From Flavobacterium sp. GSB-24 (GTDB lineage: Bacteria; Bacteroidota; Bacteroidia; Flavobacteriales; Flavobacteriaceae): a DNA stretch of 64,000 nucleotides. The notes beneath the pieces were generated by a model. It was not told where the DNA came from, did no database searches, and was given only the letters and a program-made list of their open reading frames with translations. This document shows, one piece after another, positions 47,850 to 54,113 of this stretch (position 1 is the stretch's first letter; each line of letters opens with the position of its first letter). The translations under genes and the position numbers were made by a program. The stretch covers positions 2,108,001-2,172,000 of the forward strand of contig NZ_AP027043.1 of assembly GCF_027924665.1 (NCBI RefSeq), read 5' to 3'.

Positions 47850-48350
47850 TTATTTAAACCATTCAGGTTTATAGATTTTGGAGATGCATCTTCCAATCAA
47901 AAAAAGCAGTACAAGAAGCAGTAATCTCCCTAGCCAAATCTGGGCTTTCTGCAAAAAAGTGAGATGATTGCTAAACTTGGTAATGGTGATCGTCTTCTCT
48001 TGGACATCTTTTACTTGTTTCGATTTCCAATGTGCATAGAGTTCCTGTTCTTTAAGGTTGCAGTCGACTTGGAGTTTATTGTTATCAAGACGAACCTTTG
48101 GGCTTTTTAATGTACGCCCTGGTTCGGCTTGAATAACATTTTTAAGAACAACTTTTCCGTTAAGGCATTCTAATAATGCGTTGTAAGAACTGCTGTCTTT
48201 TGCAATTTTAAAAACAGTGTCGTGAAAGGTTTCAGTAATCGTTATCGTCTGAATTTTATTTTCATTTTGAACTGGCTTCGGACTTCGGCATGAAATCATG
48301 ATAAGGATGATGAAAAGAGAAAAAACAAGAAATTTTGGTTTTTTATTCAT
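47850..48350 (-). CDS. Unimolecular spanin-like lipoprotein
   Basis: A 166-residue protein with a lipoprotein signal ending IMISC (C21), a periplasmic stretch of about 115 residues, and a C-terminal TM helix (about 140-156, LGRLLLLVLLFLIGR) followed by a short basic tail. Anchors in the outer membrane at the N-terminus and the inner membrane at the C-terminus are the hallmark layout of u-spanins such as phage T1 gp11, which fuse the two membranes in the last step of lysis. It sits 28 bp after the endolysin gene. Sequence similarity to known spanins cannot be judged by eye. Confidence 0.7.
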   Translation of the reverse strand: MNKKPKFLVFSLFIILIMISCRSPKPVQNENKIQTITITETFHDTVFKIAKDSSSYNALLECLNGKVVLKNVIQAEPGRTLKSPKVRLDNNKLQVDCNLKEQELYAHWKSKQVKDVQEKTITITKFSNHLTFLQKAQIWLGRLLLLVLLFLIGRCISKIYKPEWFK

Positions 48351-48378
48351 AATTAAGATTGGTTTAAAAATTTTGTTT

Positions 48379-48831
48379 TTAGATTCGTAAAAAGCCTTTA
48401 ATGCTTTTTATATCGCGTTTTCTTCTGGCTACTTTATAACCTTCTCTTCCGCCAGAATCGTTGGTGTTTCCTTCAATGGTGTAAACAGTGTTACCAGCAA
48501 TCTTTTCGACAAATCCGGCGTGACCATTACCATTATTAAAATCCATGATAAATACGTCTCCGGGCTGAGGTGTCTTTTTTATCAAAAGAGGTCTCGAATT
48601 GTATTGGTCTAAAACACCTCCCGTTTTCTTTAAAGGATTTTTTTCGTTAATCTGAAGAGAAGCTTTCTGTGCGCACCAGTAGATAAAAGCCATGCACCAG
48701 GCATATCCTTTACCAAGTCCGACGCTTCTTAAATAAATTTCGACTTCGGGGCCTGCGTTACTGTTTCTTGGCATTTCTTCGACACCAATTTGAGCGGTGG
48801 CGATTTCTAAAGTTTTTTGGGCAAGTGTCAT
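48379..48831 (-). CDS. CHAP-domain endolysin
   Basis: A 150-residue cysteine peptidase/amidase that cleaves peptidoglycan. The CHAP triad is visible: C46 in GYAWCMAFIYWC, H104 in NGHAGFVEK, and E120 in YTIEGNT. There is no signal peptide, so it needs a holin to reach the wall, as for phage endolysins. It overlaps the upstream holin-candidate gene by 4 bp (ATGA) and is followed by the spanin-like gene. Confidence 0.9.
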   Translation of the reverse strand: MTLAQKTLEIATAQIGVEEMPRNSNAGPEVEIYLRSVGLGKGYAWCMAFIYWCAQKASLQINEKNPLKKTGGVLDQYNSRPLLIKKTPQPGDVFIMDFNNGNGHAGFVEKIAGNTVYTIEGNTNDSGGREGYKVARRKRDIKSIKGFLRI

Positions 48832-49115
48832 GATGTTTTTCCGTTAAGCTGTTTAAATTTTTGTAATTCGTCAACCAGTTGCTGGTTTATGAGCATTAGT
48901 TCTTTGTGCTGTATTTCCATTTTTTTAATGGTTTCTGTTGCGGCTGTAAGTCTCGCAGTAATGTCGTCGAGAAGATCACGGTAATATTTTACGGCGCTTA
49001 CGGCGTTGTCGAGTTCGGCGGCACGATCTTGTGCCAGTGATTTTCGCATAGAGAAAAACCAGGTAATAAAAGCGGCAAAAAAAGCCGTTAGCGAGGGGTA
49101 TAGAAACTGTTCCAT
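48828..49115 (-). CDS. Holin candidate (one TM helix plus coiled coil)
   Basis: A 95-residue protein with one hydrophobic helix at about 5-24 (YPSLTAFFAAFITWFFSM) and a long heptad-type helix behind it (AELDNAVSAVKYYRDLLDDI, RLTAATETIKKMEIQHKELM). It overlaps the endolysin by 4 bp. Position and topology suit a class III-type holin or a holin-associated protein; it could instead be an inner-membrane spanin-like subunit. Confidence 0.6.
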   Translation of the reverse strand: MEQFLYPSLTAFFAAFITWFFSMRKSLAQDRAAELDNAVSAVKYYRDLLDDITARLTAATETIKKMEIQHKELMLINQQLVDELQKFKQLNGKTS

Positions 49116-49243
49116 TTGATGTTGAATGTTGGGTTTAAAAATGATTTGTTCAAAAACAGCTTTAGCGTTGTTTTCGAGAGGAATCTTAACTAGGAATTTT
49201 TCTAGTTTTTGAGCGCGGTTGTTTCCTTTTGAGATTGCAAAGA

Positions 49244-49350
49244 TTGGGTGAAAAAAGCCCTAAAAAAAACAAATGCAAGGTCTGCGAACATTTGTATTCT
49301 AGGGCTTTACAGAGTTGTAAGGAAAGCGAACAGAAGTCGTTTTAGATGAA
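49244..49350 (-). promoter_or_regulatory. Leader element copy A, with terminator, before the lysis operon
   Basis: The region 49257-49305 folds as a hairpin (GCCCTA pairing with TAGGGC and ACAAATG with CATTTGT) followed on the minus strand by six T, so it can stop transcription from the early genes. It overlaps the about 100-nt segment that is repeated before the 2467-aa operon, including TTACAACTCTGTAAAGCC. It lies in the 312-bp gap 49116-49427, where I see no gene. It is a candidate late-promoter or antitermination region. Confidence 0.6.
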
Positions 49351-49427
49351 GTAAATGCTTCATCTTTGCATCACAATAAGGATGCTTTTGAAGATAAATA
49401 AAGAATGATTTTTTTCTTTAATATGAA

Positions 49428-49673
49428 TTAAGAAGACCTTTCCTGATTGCTCATAAGTTCTTCGATTTTTTTTAGTTCAGAAGTGATAGGTGTACAGAGA
49501 ATTTCGTACAAAGTAGTTCTGGAAATTGGATAAACGGGATAGACATATTTACGCCACACAACAGTAGTTGGAATGTCTTCCGTTTTGTGTTTTTGATACA
49601 GTTCTTTAATGAGTTTGTAACGCATTAATTTATTTTTTTGAATTCCGAGACTTCTGTTTGAGGATATAGGCAT
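49428..49673 (-). CDS. Small basic protein of the early region (81 aa)
   Basis: Starts at MPISSNRSLGI; the upstream 40 codons of the open frame are low-complexity and excluded. It is basic and helical, with PTTVVWRKYVYPVYPISRTT and LYEILCTPI. A helix-turn-helix at the PISRTTLYEIL segment is plausible. Short proteins of this kind sit between DUF3164 and the lysis genes in Bacteroidota Mu-like prophages (from memory). It may be a DNA-binding activator of late genes. Confidence 0.6.
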   Translation of the reverse strand: MPISSNRSLGIQKNKLMRYKLIKELYQKHKTEDIPTTVVWRKYVYPVYPISRTTLYEILCTPITSELKKIEELMSNQERSS

Positions 49674-49834
49674 GAGAGAAAATATTTTGAATGATAGAAA
49701 AAAGAAAAAGTTGTAAGAAGAACGAAGTTTAAAAGAGTTATTAGTTTGAATTATAAAGACATCATATTTAAGACAGCCAAACCATTTGATCATATTCAGT
49801 AATGGTTTTTACTTCCCGATGCCATTTTATATTG

Positions 49835-50066
49835 AACCTCGTTCTGAGGTTGTATTTGTTAAAGATTTATTTAACAATTTAGGTCAGCAAACTTCGCATG
49901 ACAATCCTGTTTCCAAAACTTTTTTAGGTTTGGATTCCAATAGAAAGAATGCGTTTTGGCTGTTTATTATAAGGGCAGAAATCGCCCGTTTGTCGGTTCC
50001 TGGTTCTTTTCAGAAAGAAGAAGAAACAGGAACCATTTTTATTTACCTGCTTTTTTCGGCTGCAGG
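49835..50066. other. Cluster of hairpins with no minus-strand gene
   Basis: The 406-bp gap 49674-50079 contains four small inverted repeats: AACCTC-N5-GAGGTT (49835-49851), GGGC-N7-GCCC (49973-49987), GGTTCCTG with CAGGAACC (49995-50044) and CCTGC-N11-GCAGG (50046-50066). The last one, on the minus strand, sits 13 bp after the stop of the 66-aa gene and could be its terminator. The rest may be a structured RNA or only a decayed gene. Confidence 0.4.
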
Positions 50067-50079
50067 TTTGAAGGTCGTT

Positions 50080-50280
50080 TTAGCCTTTATAAGTGGCTGT
50101 TGTGTGTTTTTTGAATCTCGGATTTTTGATTACAATACTTTCGTACTGATTAAAAGCCAGACGTTCTTTTTTTGATAAGTCATTATTGCAATTCCAGTTC
50201 CCGAGTCCGTCTTTAAAGATCGTATGTTCATTTACTTTGTAGCTTTCGTGATCTGTAATTGGCTTTATTTTTACGCTCAT
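50080..50280 (-). CDS. Small conserved-looking early protein (66 aa)
   Basis: A 66-residue hydrophilic protein (KPITDHESYKVNEHTIFKDG, NWNCNNDLSKKERLAFNQYE) that ends TTATYKG. Function unknown. Its start overlaps the end of the neighbouring membrane-protein gene by 53 bp in another frame, which is unusual; one of the two starts may be wrong. Confidence 0.55.
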   Translation of the reverse strand: MSVKIKPITDHESYKVNEHTIFKDGLGNWNCNNDLSKKERLAFNQYESIVIKNPRFKKHTTATYKG

Positions 50281-50413
50281 TCAGGTATTGTTTAAAAGTT
50301 GTTTTTAATTTGAAATAAAACCATTCTCTAAATAAAAGTATAGGCTTTAAATTGGTTAGAATTAACAGGATAGTTAATAGCAGTGATAGATAAATATCGT
50401 GATTAAGCTGCAT
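50228..50413 (-). CDS. Small membrane protein of the early region (61 aa)
   Basis: Starting at MQLNHDIYLSLLLTILLIL, this gives a 61-residue protein with one TM helix (about 7-24) and a basic C-terminus. Its ATG overlaps the stop of the DUF3164-like gene, a typical coupling arrangement. Function unknown. Confidence 0.45.
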   Translation of the reverse strand: MQLNHDIYLSLLLTILLILTNLKPILLFREWFYFKLKTTFKQYLNERKNKANYRSRKLQSK

Positions 50414-51119
50414 GGTTCTGGTTGTTTTGCTGGTTAAAGAAATCAAAAGCATAGCCTTGTAAAAAATCTACAGAAGACATCGATAGCGGAATATTCGTTC
50501 TTACGCCATTTTCGTCAATTCGGCTTGCCTCAATAAACCAGCTTGAACGAACAGGCTTAAAAGACGAAGCGATAATTTCAACACCATCTGTAAATTCTTC
50601 ATTATTAAATTCTTTTGTTAGTTTCTGAAGTTCCAGAACTCGTGAACCTTTTAGATTTCCTTTAGCATCCTTTTTTAAGAGGTTAAAAACAATTTTTACT
50701 AATGATGCTGTTTCTTTGCTAGTAGAAAGCGATGAAATGTAATTCTGTACTTTTTCAATTCCAATAGTTACAGTATCATCCCAGCCTTCGTTAATGCGAT
50801 ACCCAATCGTAATTTCTTCTTTATCATTTGAGAAGGTATGAGACATTTGTTTTTCTTTAAAACCATAAACCTGATTCTTTAAATCCAAAATAGTTTCAAA
50901 CAGCCTGAAAGTTTCAGTTTTAGCATTTTGCATCATTTCAGAAGTTTCCTGTAATCTGGAAAGTGCTTTTGGAATCGTTTCGGCAACCAGTTTTTTATAA
51001 GCATCTCTCTCTTCATTTTTTTTATTTTCGATTCTATTTAAGGCTTCTTTTAGTTCTTGTGCTGAAAATTGAGTTAAGTCCATAGTCTGGCTGATAGTGT
51101 TTGTAGAAGGAGTGTTCAT
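50403..51119 (-). CDS. DUF3164-like phage protein
   Basis: A 238-residue protein starting at MNTPSTNTISQTMDL; the 27 upstream codons are AT-rich leader. A helical N-terminal half (LKEALNRIENKKNEERDAYK, KALSRLQETSEMMQNAKTET) is followed by a domain with EEITIGYRINEGWDDTVTIG and VKIVFNLLKKDAKGNLKGSR. This matches the DUF3164 family carried near the early region of Mu-like phages, whose role is not known. It is the best single clue to Mu-like ancestry. Confidence 0.75.
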   Translation of the reverse strand: MNTPSTNTISQTMDLTQFSAQELKEALNRIENKKNEERDAYKKLVAETIPKALSRLQETSEMMQNAKTETFRLFETILDLKNQVYGFKEKQMSHTFSNDKEEITIGYRINEGWDDTVTIGIEKVQNYISSLSTSKETASLVKIVFNLLKKDAKGNLKGSRVLELQKLTKEFNNEEFTDGVEIIASSFKPVRSSWFIEASRIDENGVRTNIPLSMSSVDFLQGYAFDFFNQQNNQNHAA

Positions 51120-51132
51120 AATAAATTGGCTT

Positions 51133-51411
51133 TTAGTTTTGTAATAAAATTTCTTCTTGAAAAGGATCGCTGTAATAAGGTTTAAAATTATAGAGAGCAC
51201 AAAGTCTCCAAACCTCTTTTAGTTTATTTTCAATGGTTTTTGAAACTGGGCGGGGAGAAGCTGCTTCATTATCTAGAATATGCATCCATTGAAAACGTTC
51301 TTGATTAATACATATTCTTTCACCTGTCGTGAAAGTTTTGTTTCGTACTGAACAATATTGAAGTGCCAGATACAATTGTGCAATTCTTGCTTCGATTTGA
51401 TTTCTACTCAT
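51133..51411 (-). CDS. Early-region protein of unknown function (92 aa)
   Basis: A 92-residue protein (SRNQIEARIAQLYLALQYCS, KLKEVWRLCALYNFKPYYSD), mostly helical, no TM helix. It overlaps the stop of the upstream 45-aa gene by 8 bp and lies 13 bp before the DUF3164-like gene, so it belongs to the early operon. Function not recognised. Confidence 0.65.
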   Translation of the reverse strand: MSRNQIEARIAQLYLALQYCSVRNKTFTTGERICINQERFQWMHILDNEAASPRPVSKTIENKLKEVWRLCALYNFKPYYSDPFQEEILLQN

Positions 51412-51541
51412 GATTTTTTTCTAATAAGGTTCGTAATTTTTTAATGTCAGATTCTATTAAAGCTCTCTCGGAGCTGTTCGGATTTTCAATCAGCCAATGC
51501 TCCAGCTCTTGAATTTTTTCCTTGATTTGATTTGTTTCCAT
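51404..51541 (-). CDS. First small gene of the early operon (45 aa)
   Basis: A 45-residue helical protein (METNQIKEKIQELEHWLIEN, then RALIESDIKKLRTLLEKNHE). It ends in a TAG that overlaps the next gene's start by 8 bp, which supports it as real. It is the leftward gene closest to the repressor operators, in the position held by small Cro/Ner-like or accessory genes in phages, but it shows no helix-turn-helix. Confidence 0.55.
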   Translation of the reverse strand: METNQIKEKIQELEHWLIENPNSSERALIESDIKKLRTLLEKNHE

Positions 51542-51581
51542 TTTTATTGATTTGAGTAAAAAATTAATATTTATTTTTAAT

Positions 51582-51840
51582 TAGTGATTAATAATACATT
51601 TAATTCGTAGTTTTATTCCTATTGCCCGTAGTGGTTTTGTATGCTGTTTTTGAACTATTTAATTGTATTGTAATTTGCTTTTAATCAGTTATTTATTTAG
51701 TATTAAAGGTTTGTTTGTTTATTATTTGAAATGTAAATTTGTTAACGTTTCTGTTGTTTTTAAAATTTATTTTTCTTTACTTTGCAAATATAATGTAAAA
51801 TAATACATTAAACCAAATTTTTAACGTAAAAAAATACATC
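51582..51840. promoter_or_regulatory. Divergent control region with repressor operators
   Basis: In the 304-bp gap between the early operon and the repressor, TAATGTA-N6-TACATTA is a perfect 7-bp dyad at 51791-51810. A second copy with the same spacing is TAACGTA-N6-TACATCT (51822-51840). A weaker half-matched copy ends in TACATT at 51595-51600, next to the early operon. A TTTACTTTG near 51778 may be a slightly altered TAnnTTTG box. These are the natural operators of the S24 repressor. Confidence 0.6.
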
Positions 51841-51845
51841 TTTTT

Positions 51846-52529
51846 ATGGGTTCAACGGAAAGAATGAGAGAGTATCTTGATTATAAAGGGATTAGTAAGT
51901 ATAAATTTTGTAATGATTTAGGGTTTTCCAATAAGTTTTTGGATAATAGCAGTAATATGGGAACTGACAAAGCGTGTAAAATATTACACTACTATCCAGA
52001 GATTAATTCTGAGTGGCTTTTAACAGGGAATGGGCCAATGATTAAGGAAGAAAATACAAGTGTAATGATTATGAATAATGATAGAAAAACAGTTGATCCC
52101 ACGCATGTTAGTCAGGAGATACCATTATATGATTTGGAAGCAGTAGCGGGTTTAAGGGAATTGTTTAGCAGTGGTGAACCGCAAAGAATTCTGGATACCA
52201 TAAAAATTCCGAATCTTCCAAAATGTGACGGAGCAATTTCTGTAACTGGAGATAGTATGTATCCTTTATTGAAGTCTGGTGATATTATTTTGTATAAAGA
52301 AACTGAATTTGAAAATATCTTTTTTGGAGAAATGTATCTTTTAAGTGTAAAGCTGAATGATTGGGAAGAATATATTACTGTAAAATATGTTCAAAAATCA
52401 GAACAAGGATCTGATTTTGTAAAATTGGTAAGTCAGAATTCTCATCACCAGCCAAAAGATATTCATATTTCTAAAATCTCTGCATTGGCACTTATAAAAG
52501 CAAGTATTAGGATTAATACCATGATGTAA
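51846..52529 (+). CDS. CI/LexA-type phage repressor with S24 autopeptidase domain
   Basis: A 227-residue repressor. The N-terminal DNA-binding domain (about 1-65, MREYLDYKGISKYKFCNDLG, SEWLLTGNGPMI) is like those of Bacteroidota prophage repressors. The C-terminal S24 domain has the catalytic dyad S137 in GDSMYP and K180 in ITVKYVQ. An Ala-Gly cleavage site, A101-G102, lies in EAVAGL. All residues for RecA-stimulated self-cleavage are present, so the island is probably released by DNA damage. It is transcribed away from every other island gene. Confidence 0.92.
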   Translation: MGSTERMREYLDYKGISKYKFCNDLGFSNKFLDNSSNMGTDKACKILHYYPEINSEWLLTGNGPMIKEENTSVMIMNNDRKTVDPTHVSQEIPLYDLEAVAGLRELFSSGEPQRILDTIKIPNLPKCDGAISVTGDSMYPLLKSGDIILYKETEFENIFFGEMYLLSVKLNDWEEYITVKYVQKSEQGSDFVKLVSQNSHHQPKDIHISKISALALIKASIRINTMM

Positions 52530-52548
52530 GTTTTGATTATAAATGAAA

Positions 52549-52590
52549 AAAAGCCTTTGAACTAAAATAATGTTCAAAGGCTTTTCTTTT
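52549..52590 (+). terminator. Terminator after the repressor
   Basis: A 14-bp perfect stem (AAAAGCCTTTGAAC with GTTCAAAGGCTTTT), a 9-nt loop and a T-rich tail, 19 bp after the repressor stop. The remaining part of the 377-bp gap to lacI holds no gene. Confidence 0.9.
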
Positions 52591-52833
52591 GAAGTTTGCT
52601 TTTTCTAAAAATGAAAACTCTTCATATTTTAGAAAGTTTGAGCCTTTATTTTTAGAATATTTAAGTTTAAAAATGGGCAACAATCTTATCCAAATTATAT
52701 TAAATCTGTATAAAAATTCATAAAATCTACATTAAAAGTCAGAATGACAATAACTTGGTAAAATATAGTATTTACTGAATATTCTATTTAATTTTAAGCT
52801 TAAAAAAGAGATTTGTTGAAAAAAAATTTTACT

Positions 52834-52868
52834 AAAACGTTTTTGTAAGTTTTGCTTACATATATTTG
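52834..52868 (+). promoter_or_regulatory. lacI promoter with LacI-type operator
   Basis: TATATTTG at 52861-52868 is an exact match to the Bacteroidota -7 consensus TAnnTTTG. Upstream is the palindrome AAAACGTTTT (52834-52843) inside CTAAAACGTTTTTG, placed over the -33 region. A related site lies at 53960-53973, so the regulator probably represses itself and the SusC gene. Confidence 0.65.
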
Positions 52869-52906
52869 CGATGTACTAAAATATTCAAATATAAATTTAT
52901 TACCCG

Positions 52907-53917
52907 ATGAAAAAGATTACAATTAGAGATATTGCGAAACAGGCAGAAGTTTCGATTTCTACTGTGTCTTTTGTTATCAACGGCAAAGGCGAAAAAATGG
53001 CTATCAGCCCAACTGTAATCAAAAAAGTTCAGGATGTGGCGCAAAAACTGCACTATAAACCAAGCATGATCGCCAGCAGTTTGCGAACAGGAAAAACAAG
53101 ATCAATCGGACTTATTGTTGAAGATATATCGAACCAGTTTTTTGCAGATCTGGCAAGAGTTATTGAAGACGAAGCCAAAAATATTGATTACAGGGTTTTT
53201 TACTGCAGTACAGGAGATGATAATAATCGTTCGGAAGAATTGATAGAAAGTCTTTTGCAAGCCAATGTAGAAGGGTTTATTATTACTCCAACCCGAAATT
53301 TAGAGAAAACAATCAGTCATCTTTTAAAATTACAAAAACCAGTTGTACTAATCGATAGGTATTTTGCCAATCAAAAAGTAAGTCATGTTGTAATGGATAA
53401 CTACGAAGGATCTTACTCGGCTGCTAAATTCTTGATGAACAAGGGACGCAAAAATATAGCTGTCGTTAATAATAAATCTGGTATGATCCAGATGAAGCTG
53501 AGAGAAAAGGGATATGTTGAAGCGTTAAAAGAAGAAGGTATTTACAACGAGAATTATACGCTGCATCTAGATTACCATGCTAGTGAACAAAGCAGAATTG
53601 AAGCAATCATAGACTTTTTTAATAAAAATAAAGAGATAGATGCAGTTCTGTTTTTAGCAAATTACCTCGGACTAGCAGGACTTCAGGCTTTTAGGGTTTT
53701 AAAATACAAAATTCCAGAAGACATTTCGGTTATCAGTTTCGATGATCACGACAGTTTCAAACTTCATACACCAACAATAACTGTTATTGCGCAGCCAATA
53801 GAGGATATAGCAGTAAAATCAATTCAGCTCTTAATGAATCAGATGACAAACTTTGATGATTTCAAAATAGAAAAGGTTCTCGAGAAAGGAACTTTGATCG
53901 TAAGAGAATCGGTTTAA
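52907..53917 (+). CDS. LacI-family transcriptional regulator
   Basis: A 336-residue LacI/PurR-type regulator with the N-terminal helix-turn-helix ITIRDIAKQAEVSISTVSFV, the hinge region (LHYKPSMIASSLRTGKTRSI) and a periplasmic-binding-protein-like effector domain. It lies directly upstream of a SusCD pair and mannosidases, so it probably senses a mannose-containing sugar. Glycan loci in Flavobacterium are more often run by hybrid two-component or SusR-type proteins, but LacI types occur. Confidence 0.93.
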   Translation: MKKITIRDIAKQAEVSISTVSFVINGKGEKMAISPTVIKKVQDVAQKLHYKPSMIASSLRTGKTRSIGLIVEDISNQFFADLARVIEDEAKNIDYRVFYCSTGDDNNRSEELIESLLQANVEGFIITPTRNLEKTISHLLKLQKPVVLIDRYFANQKVSHVVMDNYEGSYSAAKFLMNKGRKNIAVVNNKSGMIQMKLREKGYVEALKEEGIYNENYTLHLDYHASEQSRIEAIIDFFNKNKEIDAVLFLANYLGLAGLQAFRVLKYKIPEDISVISFDDHDSFKLHTPTITVIAQPIEDIAVKSIQLLMNQMTNFDDFKIEKVLEKGTLIVRESV

Positions 53918-53959
53918 AAAATTTAAAAAAAGGTGAGGACTTTTTTTTTAATCATTTTG

Positions 53960-53973
53960 CTAAAACGATTTAG
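53960..53973. promoter_or_regulatory. LacI-type operator before susC
   Basis: CTAAAACGATTTAG, a palindrome with CG at its centre, shares CTAAAACG-TTT with the site in front of lacI. It lies in the 196-bp gap before the SusC gene. Confidence 0.55.
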
Positions 53974-54113
53974 TAAAAAACTAAAAATCAACTGCAGCCT
54001 TAAACAGCTGTTTATTATGATATTGCAAACAGAGTACAATTTTTTATTAATTATTTAAAAACAAACACAAATCAACAAAACGAGTCAAAACCAATAACCA
54101 AAACAAAAAGCTT

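Larger units (their letters stand above)
17471..52529. mobile_element. Phage-derived island, Mu-like gene order, no recognisable head, tail-tube or transposase genes
   Basis: All genes run leftward except the S24 repressor at the right edge. The order is repressor, early genes with a DUF3164-like protein, holin candidate, endolysin, spanin-like lipoprotein, giant proteins, fibers and fiber chaperone. This follows Mu-like phages from the repressor end to the fiber end. Recognisable transposase, terminase, portal, capsid, protease, sheath, tube, tape-measure and baseplate genes are all absent. Boundaries are gene limits; I could not identify terminal repeats or a target duplication. The left edge abuts a truncated dsbD fragment and the right edge a repressor terminator, beyond which an ordinary glycan locus begins. 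Confidence 0.75.

Noticed and set aside
17471..49115. Contractile injection system or tailocin
   Set aside because: No sheath, tube, baseplate, spike or AAA ATPase genes could be recognised; only fibers, a chaperone and lysis genes are present.
49786..50175. 129-codon open frame on the plus strand
   Set aside because: It overlaps the 66-aa gene in antisense, has no recognisable feature, and lies in a hairpin-rich stretch.
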